Shown here one piece after another: positions 9,477 to 19,820 of a stretch of DNA of 64,000 nt. Source of the DNA: Acinetobacter tjernbergiae DSM 14971 = CIP 107465 (lineage in GTDB: Bacteria; Pseudomonadota; Gammaproteobacteria; Pseudomonadales; Moraxellaceae); the NCBI RefSeq assembly GCF_000374425.1, contig NZ_KB894355.1, positions 62,001 through 126,000 of the forward strand, written 5' to 3'. Position 1 is the first letter of the stretch. Each line of letters opens with the position of its first letter. Under the pieces are notes generated by a model. That model saw nothing but the letters and a program-made list of their open reading frames with translations. It did no database searches and had not been told where the DNA came from. The position numbers and the translations under genes are program-made.

Positions 9477-10367
9477 ATGGAATTACGCCATTTACGTTAC
9501 TTTATTACGGTTGCTGAAGAACTCAGTTTCAGTAAAGCTGCTTTAAAACTACATACTGCACAACCCTCTTTAAGTCAACAAATCAAAGACCTAGAAGATG
9601 ATATTGGCGTTCAACTATTTTATCGCACCAAACGCAAAGTTGAACTTACAGAGGAAGGGCAGGTTTTTTTAGAGCAAGCACGACTGACTTTAACCCAAGC
9701 TGACAAGGCTGTTACTATGGCTCGTCAAGTTGCTGCTGCTAAAGTACAATCTTTAAGAATTGGATTCGTTCCATCTGCTGAAATCCGTATTTTTCCTTAT
9801 ATTTTTCCACGCTTACGCGTCAAAATACCTAAACTACAAATTCGCACACTTAATCTAAAAGAAAGTGATCAAATTATTGAGTTAAAGAAAGGTGACTTAG
9901 ACGTTATTTTTATTAATCAAGACTTTCAAAATGATATTTTTTCGAGCCAATTGATCTTAACAGAACCCTTAGTTTTTATGCTTCCTAAACAGCATCCCCT
10001 AGCCCAGCTCAATGAAATCACAATAGCCCAACTAAATGATGTCACGCTTACGATACTGTCACACAAACTATCACAACCTCTTTCACACACAATTTTTAAA
10101 TATATTGAACAACAGCAAATTCAGTTCAAAAGTATCCATGAAACCAATACGATTGCTGAAAGTATTCAAATTGTTGCTGCTGGTCATAGCTGTACCATTT
10201 TACCTTCTTATATGCAGGCATTAGCAACTGATCAAATCGTCGTTCGCCCCCTAAGTCACCCACTTCCATGTCTAGATGTATTTATGAGCTATAACAAATT
10301 GGAACCTACCCTCGCAACAGAACAGTTCTTAGCTGAAATTAATCAAATATTTGAATTAAATATTTAA
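9477..10367 (+). CDS. LysR-family transcriptional regulator
   Basis: 296 residues. The N-terminal winged helix-turn-helix (about residues 1-60) begins MELRHLRYFITVAEE and includes SKAALKLHTAQPSLSQQI, followed by the linker helix and a periplasmic-binding-protein-like effector domain from about residue 90 (RIGFVPSAE). The N-terminus is close to the CatM/BenM/HcaR branch, which in Acinetobacter responds to aromatic-acid metabolites, but the effector domain does not let me name the inducer. No catabolic operon lies beside it, which is unusual for that branch; the nearest gene, a glutathione transferase, is convergent. A bidirectional terminator separates the two. Confidence 0.9.
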   Translation: MELRHLRYFITVAEELSFSKAALKLHTAQPSLSQQIKDLEDDIGVQLFYRTKRKVELTEEGQVFLEQARLTLTQADKAVTMARQVAAAKVQSLRIGFVPSAEIRIFPYIFPRLRVKIPKLQIRTLNLKESDQIIELKKGDLDVIFINQDFQNDIFSSQLILTEPLVFMLPKQHPLAQLNEITIAQLNDVTLTILSHKLSQPLSHTIFKYIEQQQIQFKSIHETNTIAESIQIVAAGHSCTILPSYMQALATDQIVVRPLSHPLPCLDVFMSYNKLEPTLATEQFLAEINQIFELNI

Positions 10368-10398
10368 AAGAATAAAGATAAGCAAAAAATTAAGATAA

Positions 10399-10431
10399 AA
10401 AAATAGCTGTTCAATACAGCTATTTTTTTAT
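10399..10431. terminator. Bidirectional terminator between the LysR and GST genes
   Basis: AAATAGCTGT (10401-10410) and ACAGCTATTT (10416-10425) form a perfect stem around TCAAT, with A and T runs on either side. Confidence 0.9.
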
Positions 10432-10438
10432 CTACGGT

Positions 10439-11047
10439 TTAAGCCTTACTAAAAAATGCTGCAAACTTTTGATAGCTTGCACGTTGTTTTACATTTTCTA
10501 AGTATTGCTCAATCACGGGATGTGTCTGTATTTGACCCATTTTTAACTGCCAAAACAACATCGCTGCAACTAGCACATCTGCGGTTGTAAACTGTTGACC
10601 ACACAAATATGGATCAGCTTCACTTAAGCCCTGAATAAAAGCCTGATAAGCTTCTTGATAATCGCCATAACCAACAAACATTTTCTGATCAAGTTTTATA
10701 TCAACACCCAACATTTTATTGGTTGATGCAGCTTCCCAAGGTCCTGAAATAAACATAAGCCAACGATAATACAAGCCTCTCTTAGGATCGTTTAATGCAG
10801 GAGCTAAACCTTTATCCGCAAATTTATCCGTCAGATAAGCACACACTGCACCAAGCTCATAAATCACCACATCCCCATCAACAAGAGCAGGAACTTTGCC
10901 AAAAGGATGGATTTTTAAATATTCGGGTGCTTTCATTTCTGTTTGGTATGCAACTTCTATCCGTTCACAGGTCACCCCTAACTCAATTAACAACCAATCA
11001 ACAACCGCACCTCGAGACTGAGTATTTGTATAAAATTTAAGTGTCAT
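10439..11047 (-). CDS. Glutathione S-transferase family protein
   Basis: 202 residues with a thioredoxin-like N-terminal domain (about 1-78: MTLKFYTNTQSRG, then FGKVPALVDGDVVIYELGAVCAYL, the cis-Pro and glutathione-binding SNAIL-type region, here YELGAV) and an all-helical C-terminal domain (TTADVLVAAMLFW). The usual catalytic Ser/Tyr near the N-terminus could be the Ser/Thr of TQSRG. Relatives conjugate or detoxify electrophiles, but a substrate cannot be given. The WYL regulator gene lies 52 bp upstream on the same strand and may share a transcript or control this gene. Confidence 0.88.
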   Translation of the reverse strand: MTLKFYTNTQSRGAVVDWLLIELGVTCERIEVAYQTEMKAPEYLKIHPFGKVPALVDGDVVIYELGAVCAYLTDKFADKGLAPALNDPKRGLYYRWLMFISGPWEAASTNKMLGVDIKLDQKMFVGYGDYQEAYQAFIQGLSEADPYLCGQQFTTADVLVAAMLFWQLKMGQIQTHPVIEQYLENVKQRASYQKFAAFFSKA

Positions 11048-11099
11048 TTTTCATATTTCCTTGTTTGTTGGTGTTATTAAAATTTAATGGTTTGAATTG

Positions 11100-11798
11100 T
11101 CAGTTTTTGTCAGTAGTCGAACGACAAACCTCTTGTGTCCACCATTGTTGAAAAAGTTGTTGTTTGAATTGTGGGTATAATTCTTGACTCAGACTTAAGC
11201 TTTGCATGCGATCGAGCCTAAAGTTTCGAAAATCACTGCGTAACTCACACCAAGCAGCGAGCACAATCTTGTCATTAAAATAACCTAAAGCAAATGGCCA
11301 GACTGTTCTCGCACTTGCTCGCTGTTGTTCATCCACGTAATCAAAAAAGATTTTAACTTGAGACCGAATCGACACTCGAACTTGCTCTACTAATGCTTGA
11401 TTGACAGGCAACCATACATTAAAAGCTCTGAGTGTCGTTTGCTGCAATAAATTTTGCCGATGCTCAGGCAATACCGCATTTAACTTTGCCAATACTGAAA
11501 TTGATGCTTCATTCAAAGCTTGATCAGGAACACTTTTCAGCCAATATAAGGCTAAAAACATGGCTTCAATTTCAGTTTCATTCAAAGTCATCGGAGGGAG
11601 GAGAAAATCTTCTTTAAGTTGAAATCCCAATCCTGCTGCGGCATCAATATGAACGCCCTGCGAACGTAAGCTTTCAATGTCGCGATAGACACTACGCTGA
11701 CTGATCTGCAAACGCTCTGCCAAAATCTGCGCTGTCACGGGATAACGATATTCTCGAAGGAGTTGTAACAGATGAAGTAAACGAATTGAACGACTCAT
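11100..11798 (-). CDS. HTH/WYL-type (YafY-like) transcriptional regulator
   Basis: 232 residues. The N-terminal HTH_11 domain (about 1-60) contains TAQILAERLQISQRSVYRDIESLRSQG, a textbook deoR/YafY winged helix. The middle and C-terminal parts match the WYL-domain lay-out, with FDYVDEQQRASARTVWPFALGYFNDKIVLAAWCELR, where WYL proteins bind ligands such as nucleic acid or small molecules. It is upstream of and on the same strand as a GST gene, 52 bp away, an arrangement often seen when such regulators control a neighbouring enzyme. The effector is unknown. Confidence 0.88.
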   Translation of the reverse strand: MSRSIRLLHLLQLLREYRYPVTAQILAERLQISQRSVYRDIESLRSQGVHIDAAAGLGFQLKEDFLLPPMTLNETEIEAMFLALYWLKSVPDQALNEASISVLAKLNAVLPEHRQNLLQQTTLRAFNVWLPVNQALVEQVRVSIRSQVKIFFDYVDEQQRASARTVWPFALGYFNDKIVLAAWCELRSDFRNFRLDRMQSLSLSQELYPQFKQQLFQQWWTQEVCRSTTDKN

Positions 11799-11874
11799 AC
11801 TGTTCCTATTGTTATTATGAATGATGGGAAAATTGACTCTCCCATCTTTTGTCGTTGTATATGACTTGGAATGC

Positions 11875-12549
11875 TTAGCCTTCAGTTAAAGCCGTTTGTT
11901 CTAATACATTTTGCAAATAAGCATGTAAATCCTGCACATTATGAGCAATCGTTAAAGGCTGGTATTGTTGCAAAGTTTCAATACTATGCACCCCATAACT
12001 GACGCCAATACGTGGCATATTCAGATTTCGAGCCATCTCTAAATCGTAACTGGTATCCCCCACCATGATGGCGCATTCAACTGCTACATCCAACTCAGCA
12101 AGAATCTCCTGCAACATCAATGGATCAGGTTTAGACTTGGTTTCACTGGCTGCACGGGTAATGTCAAAAATTTCATGACTATGGGTTTGAGTCAACACAC
12201 GATCCAAGCCCTTACGACTTTTACCTGTCGCAACTGCAAGCTTTAAGCCCTGCTGTTTTAAATCAGCCAACAGCTCTGCCACACCACTAAACCATGCATC
12301 GCCTTTTGAATTGGCAACATAATGATCCGCATAGCATTGCAAAATGTCTGGCTGTAAATCAGGAACTTGAGGAAACAGGATTTGCATCACTTCAGGTAAA
12401 CCTAAGCCAATGATGCTTTTTGCGGCGTCATCCGTTAAAGGCTGTTCAAATTGCTGCGCTGCATATTGCAGACTTGCTACGATTTGCCCAACCGAATCGA
12501 ATAAAGTGCCATCCCAATCAAAAATCACCAATTCGATATTTTGACTCAT
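11875..12549 (-). CDS. HAD-IA hydrolase, phosphoglycolate-phosphatase-like
   Basis: 224 residues of the Gph/YqaB-like HAD-IA type. Motif I is VIFDWDGTLFDS with Asp11 and Asp13, followed by a helical cap. Motif II is the VATGKSRKGL segment, motif III the Lys in TKSKPDPLM, and motif IV IMVGDTSYDLEMA. It may act on phosphoglycolate, which arises in DNA repair, or on another phosphorylated small molecule. Its start overlaps the stop of rluC (ATGA at 12546-12549), so it is translated with rluC; the rluC-HAD pairing is common in pseudomonads and relatives. Confidence 0.9.
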   Translation of the reverse strand: MSQNIELVIFDWDGTLFDSVGQIVASLQYAAQQFEQPLTDDAAKSIIGLGLPEVMQILFPQVPDLQPDILQCYADHYVANSKGDAWFSGVAELLADLKQQGLKLAVATGKSRKGLDRVLTQTHSHEIFDITRAASETKSKPDPLMLQEILAELDVAVECAIMVGDTSYDLEMARNLNMPRIGVSYGVHSIETLQQYQPLTIAHNVQDLHAYLQNVLEQTALTEG

Positions 12550-13478
12550 TTCTGCTTTCTCAATTCATTGATCACTTGTTGCATATCTTCTGGCATTGGC
12601 GCTTCAATCACTGGATAGTTTGGTATTTCTAAGCGCATTGCATGTAAGCACAAACGTCTTGCTTCTGGGCCTTTATAAGCGGTGTTATGCCCATACTTAT
12701 CATCACCGACCAGAGGATGCCCAATACTTAAACCATGCACACGAATCTGATGGGTACGTCCAGACAAAGGCGAAGCATGTACCAACGTTGCTGTCTTAAA
12801 GCGTTCTACCACTTTCAAATCAGTTTTACTTGCCTTACCTTCTGAAGTAACACGTACGCGACGTTCACCATTGGCAAGCTCATAACGCAATAAGGGTGCA
12901 TCAATCATTTGCCGATCTAGGCTGATTTGTCCTTTGACAATTGCAGCATAGGTTTTTTGAATTTTATGTTCACGCAATAAGTCTTGAAGCAGTTTTAAGG
13001 TGCTGCGTTTCTTACTAATCATGACTAGACCCGAAGTATCACGGTCAATACGGTGAATCAATTCTAAATACTTTTTACCTGTTGCAGCACGTAAGGCTTC
13101 GATCAAGCCATATGCCACACCACTGCCACCATGGACGGCAATACCAGATGGTTTATTCACGACCAATAAGCCTTCATCTTCGTAGACCACGCGGCTGAGT
13201 AAGCCTTGCGCCACGCTATCACTCACAGGTGCAGCCGTTTCATCCTTTTGTTCATAACGAATTGGTGCAACCCGAATCTGATCGCCAATGCTCAAACGTG
13301 TTTCTGCTTTTATTCTTTTTTTGTTTACACGTACTTGTCCTTCACGAATCAAACGGTAGATTCGACTTTTGGGTACACCTTTTAATCGGGTAAATAAAAA
13401 ATTATCTATTCGCTGCCCGTCTTGATGCTCATCCACGTCAAACCAAGTGACACTTTGCCATTGTTGTGTAGAATTCAT
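12546..13478 (-). CDS. rluC: 23S rRNA pseudouridine synthase RluC
   Basis: 310 residues. Makes pseudouridine at positions 955, 2504 and 2580 of 23S rRNA in E. coli. An N-terminal S4 RNA-binding domain (about residues 22-80, GQRIDNFLF to GDQIRVAPIRYE) precedes the RluA-type catalytic domain, with catalytic Asp145 in HRIDRDTSG. LVVNKPSGIAVHGG and the later GRTHQIRVH block are further family motifs. It is divergent from rne, the same arrangement as in E. coli, with a long region between them. The downstream HAD gene overlaps by four bases. Confidence 0.96.
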   Translation of the reverse strand: MNSTQQWQSVTWFDVDEHQDGQRIDNFLFTRLKGVPKSRIYRLIREGQVRVNKKRIKAETRLSIGDQIRVAPIRYEQKDETAAPVSDSVAQGLLSRVVYEDEGLLVVNKPSGIAVHGGSGVAYGLIEALRAATGKKYLELIHRIDRDTSGLVMISKKRSTLKLLQDLLREHKIQKTYAAIVKGQISLDRQMIDAPLLRYELANGERRVRVTSEGKASKTDLKVVERFKTATLVHASPLSGRTHQIRVHGLSIGHPLVGDDKYGHNTAYKGPEARRLCLHAMRLEIPNYPVIEAPMPEDMQQVINELRKQK

Positions 13479-14264
13479 ACGCTCGATTAATCCAAGATTT
13501 GCTAAATATGATTAAAAATTGATCATTTAGCTAAGTTATTTCACAAGAAACCTAAACTTAGCCCATAGGCAGATGCCGCAAGGTTTGATATATTCAGCGC
13601 ACGGATACCACCGTAAGTGAGTATCAGATCAGAAATTTTATTTAGATAAAATTTTACATCGACGAGATATTCACCAACAACTCGGATAGGTCCTAAAGAA
13701 TTATGCCGACGCCGAAGGCTTATTATATCGGCAAAATGGCAAACTGTTGCGTTTAATTGTGCATCTGCACATACAGTTTGTTCATAAAAAATATGTTGCC
13801 AGCAAATTTGTTGGCTATTAAACGTAAACTGATCCACATCAGACAATTTGCTCCCTGATGTCGCATTCAGGCTAAAGCGTTGATGCATTGGAACTGCTAA
13901 GCAGAGATACGATGATCATTCCGTATCAAGACTTCCAGATGGATCGACTTCAATGCTCAAGACAGTGAAAGTCGCCATCCAATGCACCGCTCACCCGCCA
14001 GTGAAGCGTCTAGGAACTTTGATTATGCTGGGTCTAACGATATTTCACAGATGTAAAACATGGATGAAATATCAATAGGCTAAAGATTAAGGCAGTATTG
14101 CTGACATCGAAATAACCGTATCAAAGCACAAACTGAATATTTACGTCAGTGGTTTCAGAGCATGATCTACAAAGCTGCTTCTGAGTCTTGATCGCGCCAA
14201 TTTGATGTTTGCTCAAAAGTATTGGGCTTGTTGTTTGTGTGCATCACTATTAGGTGTCACACCC
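13479..14264 (+). promoter_or_regulatory. Long folded leader of rne (possible autoregulatory 5' UTR)
   Basis: 786 bases between rluC and rne with no credible gene, full of inverted repeats. Those I can verify by eye: 13604-13625 (GATACCAC with GTG-A-GTATC); 13633-13654 (nine-pair AAATTTTAT/ATAAAATTT, TTAG loop); 13705-13732 (GCCGA/TCGGC); 13740-13780 (CAAACTGT/ACAGTTTG enclosing TGTGC/GCACA); 13798-13815 (GCCAGCA/TGTTGGC); 13836-13861 (ACATCAG/CTGATGT); a junction closed by 13884-13891/13979-13986 (TGCATTGG/CCAATGCA) holding two arms; 14039-14073 (GATATTTCA/TGAAATATC); and 14155-14184. In E. coli a 361-nt rne leader lets RNase E control its own mRNA; the same role here is inference. The transcription start is unknown. 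Confidence 0.65.
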
Positions 14265-17200
14265 ATGAAACGTATGTTGATTAATGCAACCCACGCCGAA
14301 GAAGTTCGCGTTGCACTGATTACTGGTAATCGTCTTTACGATTTCGATTTAGAAAATCGTACGCGCGAACAAAAAAAATCAAATATTTATAAAGGTCATG
14401 TCACTCGCGTTGAGCCGTCTTTAGAAGCGGTTTTCGTTGAGTACGGCGCACAGCGTCAAGGCTTTTTATCCATGCGAGAAATTGCAAACTCGTATTTCAA
14501 AGCAGATCCTCGACAAACTTCAAATATTCGTGAACTTATTACCGAAGGCACGGAGTTACTGGTTCAAGTTGAAAAAGAAGAACGTGGCAATAAAGGTGCC
14601 GCGCTTTCGACTTTCATCTCACTTGCTGGTCGTTATTTAGTTTTAATGCCAAATAATCCGAAAGGTGGCGGTATTAGCCGTCAAATTTCAGGTTCGGTAC
14701 GTGAAGAACTGAAAGAAATTTTGGCCTCTTTAAACATACCACGTGGCATGAGCGTGATCGTGCGTACAGCGGGCATTGGTCGTACACAAGAAGAGTTACA
14801 ACTCGACTTGCAACACTTACTTGATCTTTGGGCACAAATCCAAGGTTCAGCAAGTTCTGGTCCATCACCAATGTTGGTTCATCAAGAAGCTGGCGTCGTA
14901 ACACGTGCGATCCGTGATTATTTACGTGATGACGTGGCTGAAATCCTGATTGATAGTGAACAAGCCTACAACGAAGCGTATAACTTCGTAAAAGCAGTGA
15001 TGCCACGTCAGTTAGACAAATTAAAAACTTATACCTTGAATGAGCCATTGTTTGCTCATTTTGGGATTGAAAGCCAAATCCAAACCGCTTATGAACGTGA
15101 AGTCAAACTTCCATCTGGCGGTTCTATCGTGATTGATCAAACTGAAGCTTTGGTTTCAATCGATATTAACTCGGCGAAATCAACCCGTGGTCATGATGTT
15201 GAAGAAACGGCGCTCAATACCAACTTGGAAGCAGCCGAAGAAATCGCACGTCAACTTCGTTTACGCGATATCGGTGGTTTAGTGGTCATCGACTTCATTG
15301 ACATGACCAAAGACCGTAACCAACGTATGGTTGAAGCAAAATTACGTGAAGCGACACAAAGTGATCGTGCACGTATTCAGTTCGGTCAGCTTTCACGTTT
15401 TGGTCTCATGGAAATGAGCCGTCAACGTTTACGTCCTTCTTTGGAAGAAGCAACAGGTTATGTCTGCCCACGCTGTCATGGCACAGGTATGGTACGTGAC
15501 TTACGTTCGCTGTCACTTTCAATTATGCGTAAAGTGGAAGAAATTGCCTTACGTGAACGTCAAGGTGAAGTACAAGTTGAAGTGCCTGTTGAAATCGCAG
15601 CATTCTTATTGAATGAAAAGCGTCACAGTCTAGTTTACTTAGAACAAACCTCAAATGTACGTGTCACTGTATTGCCTCACCCGCACTTGGAAACACCACA
15701 TTACCAAATCCAGTTCAATCCAGACGGCTTTGCACCATCAAGCTATGAACGTACCGAAGCAACACGTTCAAGTGAAAAAGAACTAGGCTATGAGTCTTCT
15801 GACTGGCATTTAGAAGAAGCAGAACACACGCATGCTGCACCTGCACAAAACAATGCAGCAGCGCAGCAAAAGAAAGCAGCACAACAGCAAGCTGCTCAAC
15901 CTAAACAAACACAACAAGCAGTTGCACAAAAGTCAGCTAGTCCTTGTGCTTGGTTAGAAAACTTATTTGTTCAAAAGCAAGCGCAAACCACTGATCAATC
16001 ACGTTCAGCACAAAATGCAGCGGCATCAATTGAACAAATGATTAATAACGGTGCGGTAAGCCGTGGTCAATTTGGTCAGGTCAATGTTCCTGTTGCAACG
16101 ACTGAAGCAGTCGCACCTGTTGCAAACAATGCTTATATTTCACAATCACCAGTGAAACAAGAAGCACGTGAATCATTTGAGAAAGATGAGAAATCTCATC
16201 GTCCAAATCAATCACAAAACCAAAAGAAACGTAAGCATAAAGAACAACGTGAACAGCATTCACATGTGCATGAACAACAACCGAATCAAGTGCATGAAGA
16301 AATCGTTCAAGTCCCTTCTCGTCAAGAACAACCATCACGCCAAGAGCAACGTGAGTTAAAGCGTCAGCAAAAACGCCAACAACCACAAGAGCATCAAAGC
16401 CAACAGCAACATCATGATGCTGTACATGGGAATAATGATAGCACTCCATTACCACGTCGTGATCGTAATAACCAACAACGACCAAACCGACCAAATCGCC
16501 ATCGCGACCAAAGTGTTCTAAACGAAACGCCAATTGCAACAGAACCTGCTGTTAATCCTCAGCAAGTTAAAGTTGATGTAATTAATGCACCTCGTGCCGA
16601 ACCCATGAACACAGCACTGATCGTAAACATTGATCAAGGTCAAAGTGAAATTGTTGCACTCAACGCACAACAAACTTCAGCCCCTGCTGCAAAAGTAGAA
16701 GCTGCACCTGTTGTTGTAGAGAAGCCTGAAACAATTGAACCTGTTCAAACAGAACAAGCCGTTGTTGAAGTTGCAGAAGAAGTCGCTGTGGCAGAAGAAA
16801 CAGCTCAAGCACCTGTAAAACGTGCGAGCAATGATCCACGTTCACGCAGTCGTCAACGTAGTGCTCAAACTGCGCCAAAAACAGCTGTACCTAAAATTGC
16901 ACCATCGCAAATTCCAACGCTGGGTCAATACACCTTAGGTAGCTTGATTCGTCATGTCTATGGCGAAGATTGCACAATCTTAATTGAGCAATTTGGCTTA
17001 GTGACGACCTTCAACCGTGCTTTACAAAAGTTCGTTGAACAATATGCAAGCAGCTTGGTGACTACAACTGAAGAGGAAAAACGTCCTGTAACACGTGATG
17101 TTGAACTTCCAAATCAGAAACAGACTGAAGAAGCCGAACCAGCAGCAGTGTTAGCATTAACACCACCTGAAGCCACTGCAATTCGTGTAGCCAATGACCC

Positions 17201-17669
17201 TCGTGAGCGTCGCCGCTTAGCGAAACTTGCTGCAGAGCAAGCAAAAGAGGCGCACATTGCAGTAAGTGAAGAAGCACCATCACCTACTGAAGCAGAAACG
17301 ACGGTAACAATAGAAAGTAAAGTGGAAGAAGCCGTTGTAGAACAAACTGTTAAAGCTGAAGAGGCTATTGTTGCTACAGCACCAGAACAACAACCACTTG
17401 AACTGACTACTGTTGAATCAAGCGCGATTACGGTCGTTGAATCTGAAACTGCGGTAAGTGAAGTAAACTTGTCTAGTGTTCCAGAAGCGACTGCTATTGA
17501 AAGCCTTGAATCAGTACTACCTGTTGTTGAAACAAGCGTATCAGAACCAAGTAGTGCCACGATTGAAGATGCTGAAGATGAAGCTGCCAAGGCAGAAAAA
17601 GATAAATCAAGCCGCCCTCGCCGTCCGCGTGGTCGTCCACCGAAAAAAACCACACCTGGCAATGAATAA
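14265..17669 (+). CDS. rne: Ribonuclease E
   Basis: Essential endonuclease for mRNA decay and rRNA/tRNA processing, and scaffold of the degradosome. From the ATG at 14265 ([13 protein letters not shown], the conserved N-terminus) it has 1134 residues; the open frame runs further upstream, but that part is not RNase E-like. The catalytic half carries an S1 domain (about 35-125), magnesium ligands Asp300 ([10 protein letters not shown]) and Asp343 (VVIDFIDM), and the zinc link Cys401/Cys404 (CPRCHGTG). From about residue 530 the chain is low-complexity, rich in Gln/His/Arg and then Glu/Ala/Val, as expected for a disordered scaffold. It holds two NDPR motifs (856-859 and 977-980) and ends in an AT-hook-like RPRGRPPKK (1120-1128). 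A terminator follows. Confidence 0.96.
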   Translation: MKRMLINATHAEEVRVALITGNRLYDFDLENRTREQKKSNIYKGHVTRVEPSLEAVFVEYGAQRQGFLSMREIANSYFKADPRQTSNIRELITEGTELLVQVEKEERGNKGAALSTFISLAGRYLVLMPNNPKGGGISRQISGSVREELKEILASLNIPRGMSVIVRTAGIGRTQEELQLDLQHLLDLWAQIQGSASSGPSPMLVHQEAGVVTRAIRDYLRDDVAEILIDSEQAYNEAYNFVKAVMPRQLDKLKTYTLNEPLFAHFGIESQIQTAYEREVKLPSGGSIVIDQTEALVSIDINSAKSTRGHDVEETALNTNLEAAEEIARQLRLRDIGGLVVIDFIDMTKDRNQRMVEAKLREATQSDRARIQFGQLSRFGLMEMSRQRLRPSLEEATGYVCPRCHGTGMVRDLRSLSLSIMRKVEEIALRERQGEVQVEVPVEIAAFLLNEKRHSLVYLEQTSNVRVTVLPHPHLETPHYQIQFNPDGFAPSSYERTEATRSSEKELGYESSDWHLEEAEHTHAAPAQNNAAAQQKKAAQQQAAQPKQTQQAVAQKSASPCAWLENLFVQKQAQTTDQSRSAQNAAASIEQMINNGAVSRGQFGQVNVPVATTEAVAPVANNAYISQSPVKQEARESFEKDEKSHRPNQSQNQKKRKHKEQREQHSHVHEQQPNQVHEEIVQVPSRQEQPSRQEQRELKRQQKRQQPQEHQSQQQHHDAVHGNNDSTPLPRRDRNNQQRPNRPNRHRDQSVLNETPIATEPAVNPQQVKVDVINAPRAEPMNTALIVNIDQGQSEIVALNAQQTSAPAAKVEAAPVVVEKPETIEPVQTEQAVVEVAEEVAVAEETAQAPVKRASNDPRSRSRQRSAQTAPKTAVPKIAPSQIPTLGQYTLGSLIRHVYGEDCTILIEQFGLVTTFNRALQKFVEQYASSLVTTTEEEKRPVTRDVELPNQKQTEEAEPAAVLALTPPEATAIRVANDPRERRRLAKLAAEQAKEAHIAVSEEAPSPTEAETTVTIESKVEEAVVEQTVKAEEAIVATAPEQQPLELTTVESSAITVVESETAVSEVNLSSVPEATAIESLESVLPVVETSVSEPSSATIEDAEDEAAKAEKDKSSRPRRPRGRPPKKTTPGNE

Positions 17670-17694
17670 TTTGCTAAATTGCACGCAATAAGCT

Positions 17695-17727
17695 AAAGCC
17701 TAGTCATTTCGATGACTAGGCTTTTTT
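17695..17727 (+). terminator. Terminator after rne
   Basis: AAAGCCTAGTCAT (17695-17707), a TTCG loop and ATGACTAGGCTTT (17712-17724), continuing into a T run: 13 pairs without mismatch. Confidence 0.95.
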
Positions 17728-17858
17728 GTTATTTTATCAGATTAGGTTGATTGCTCTAGGAACTTACCAGTAAAAACAACATCAACAACAATGATGTTAA
17801 TGGTTGTGTTCTAACAGATAGCCACTTTTGGACTGATCGAAAAATAAACAGGATTGAT

Positions 17859-19700
17859 ATGAGCCAAACTACGCAGACCGATATTATTACCCTTAGTGAT
17901 GTTGCAACTAGAATTCCCAACTTCATCACTAAAGTACCTCATATCCTCAATGGACTTAAACAAGCGTATATACGAACGCCAACCTCACCTGCAGGTCTAG
18001 GCATCGCCTTTGAAAAAGCCGTGAAGCGTAACCCACAGGGTATTGCATTACTATTTGAAGATCAAAGTTACAGCTACCAAACACTCAATGAATGGGCAAA
18101 CCAAATTGCGCATTATTATTTATCTCTTGGCGCTAAAAAAGGTGATGTGATTGCAGTGATGGTTGAAAACCGTCCTGAATTAATCGTATCCATTGTCGCT
18201 TTAGCAAAAATTGGCGTTACGATTGCACTGGTCAATACTTCACAAGTTGGTAAAGTCCTTGCTCACAGTATCAACTTAGTCAATCCGATTGCGGTGATTG
18301 CTGGTGAAGAAGTTCGTGCTGCAATTGATGAAGCTCGTCAAGATTTAAAAGTTCCACAAGACCGTTTCCATTGGTTTGCTGATCAAGAAACACGAAAAAA
18401 TGCAGGCACAGCACCAAAAGGTTATGTCAATCTTGCACAACAAATTGATCAATTTCCTAAATTCAATCCATCTACCACACGTACGGTAACGGGTAAAGAT
18501 GGTCTGTTTTATATCTATACTTCGGGTACAACGGGCTTACCAAAAGCGGTTATTTTTACACATAGCCGTTGGACACTGGCCTATGGTACTTATGGGCATA
18601 TTCTCAATCTTGGTAAAGATGACGTGATGTATGTGACCCTTCCACTCTATCATGCGACAGGTGTGGTGGTGTGCTGGTGTGGTGTGATTGCAGGTAGTGC
18701 AACACTTGCAGTCCGTCGTAAATACTCGACCAGTGCATTCTGGAAAGATGTTCAAAAGTTCAATGCTTCGGCAATTGGCTATGTTGGTGAACTCTGCCGT
18801 TACTTAATTGATGCACCAGTCACCGAACAAGATCGCGCTCACCGTGTCACCAAAATGATTGGTAATGGGATGCGCCCAAATATCTGGGGTAAATTTAAAG
18901 AACGATTTGGTGTAGAAGAAGTACTTGAACTCTATGCATCAAGTGAAGGTAATGTAGGCTTTAGCAATATTTTTAACTTTGACAACACGGTCGGCTTCTC
19001 TCCAACACCTTATGCAATCGTTGAATTTGATAAAGAAAAGAATGAGCTCGTTCGTGATAAAAAAGGCTACTGCAAGAAAGTAAAAACAGGCGATGTCGGC
19101 TTACTTGTTGGTAAAATCACTAGCCGCTCGCCATTTGATGGCTATACCGATCCAGAAAAAAATAAATCTGTCATTTTGAAAGATTTGTTTACTAAGGGTG
19201 ATTCATACTTCAATACTGGAGACTTGGTTCGTGACATCGGCTTCCGACATGCACAATTTGTCGATCGTTTAGGCGATACCTTCCGTTGGAAAGGTGAAAA
19301 CGTTTCTACAACAGAAGTTGAGAACATGGTCTGCGAATATGACAAAATTGTAGAGGCAGTGGTGTATGGTGTTGAAATTCCAAATACCAATGGTCGTGCA
19401 GGTATGGCAGCAATCACGTTGGTCGATGGCGCAGAACTCAATGATGCTGATTTGGGCAATATGGTGAATGTATTTAAGAAATGCTTGCCATCATATGCAA
19501 TTCCAGTATTTTTACGCATTCAAGCAAAGGTTGAAACCACTGGTACGTTTAAATACCAAAAGAATAAACTTAAAGAAGATAGCTTTAACCCAAGTAAAAC
19601 GTCTGAACGTTTACTGGTTTTATTACCAGGTGCGACGAATTATTGTGATGTAAATGCTGACATCTTTAATAATATTCAAAGTTATCAATACCGTTTCTAG
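17859..19700 (+). CDS. Long-chain acyl-CoA synthetase, FATP/FadD6-like
   Basis: 613 residues of the AMP-forming adenylate superfamily. It activates fatty acids to acyl-CoA via acyl-AMP. The P-loop-like motif YIYTSGTTGLPKAV lies near residue 220, the LYHATGVVV and YASSEGNVGF segments are the family A4/A5 motifs, FNTGDLVRDIG holds the conserved Asp of motif A7, and the C-terminal lysine region is FKYQKNKLKEDSF. The last two features, and the general length, fit the FATP/very-long-chain branch rather than the E. coli FadD branch. No signal peptide is seen; a membrane-associated cytosolic enzyme is likely. It is a single-gene unit before the tRNA-Lys pair. Confidence 0.9.
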   Translation: MSQTTQTDIITLSDVATRIPNFITKVPHILNGLKQAYIRTPTSPAGLGIAFEKAVKRNPQGIALLFEDQSYSYQTLNEWANQIAHYYLSLGAKKGDVIAVMVENRPELIVSIVALAKIGVTIALVNTSQVGKVLAHSINLVNPIAVIAGEEVRAAIDEARQDLKVPQDRFHWFADQETRKNAGTAPKGYVNLAQQIDQFPKFNPSTTRTVTGKDGLFYIYTSGTTGLPKAVIFTHSRWTLAYGTYGHILNLGKDDVMYVTLPLYHATGVVVCWCGVIAGSATLAVRRKYSTSAFWKDVQKFNASAIGYVGELCRYLIDAPVTEQDRAHRVTKMIGNGMRPNIWGKFKERFGVEEVLELYASSEGNVGFSNIFNFDNTVGFSPTPYAIVEFDKEKNELVRDKKGYCKKVKTGDVGLLVGKITSRSPFDGYTDPEKNKSVILKDLFTKGDSYFNTGDLVRDIGFRHAQFVDRLGDTFRWKGENVSTTEVENMVCEYDKIVEAVVYGVEIPNTNGRAGMAAITLVDGAELNDADLGNMVNVFKKCLPSYAIPVFLRIQAKVETTGTFKYQKNKLKEDSFNPSKTSERLLVLLPGATNYCDVNADIFNNIQSYQYRF

Positions 19701-19820
19701 TATACTTTTTAACTAAACAAGAGGAAATTGTGCTTTTTATAAACAAACATGCAGATGTTTTTAAATTTCCTCTTGTGTTAGTTGAATAACTTGCTAGAAT
19801 ACGCAACATCAAAACGAGAT

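Noticed and set aside
13541..13888. 115-residue open frame on the minus strand between rluC and rne
   Set aside because: No family resemblance and no ribosome binding site. The DNA is filled with inverted repeats, which fits a structured RNA better than a protein.
14202..14264. N-terminal extension of RNase E
   Set aside because: The 21 extra residues are Cys/Leu-rich and unlike the family; the conserved N-terminus begins at MKRMLIN (14265).
16081..16539. 152-residue open frame opposite rne, rich in Val and His
   Set aside because: Antisense of the Gln/His-rich part of RNase E; composition is a reflection of that repeat bias.
17114..17662. 182-residue open frame opposite rne, rich in Ser and Ala
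   Set aside because: It is the antisense of the low-complexity Glu/Ala/Val-rich part of RNase E, where such shadows are expected.
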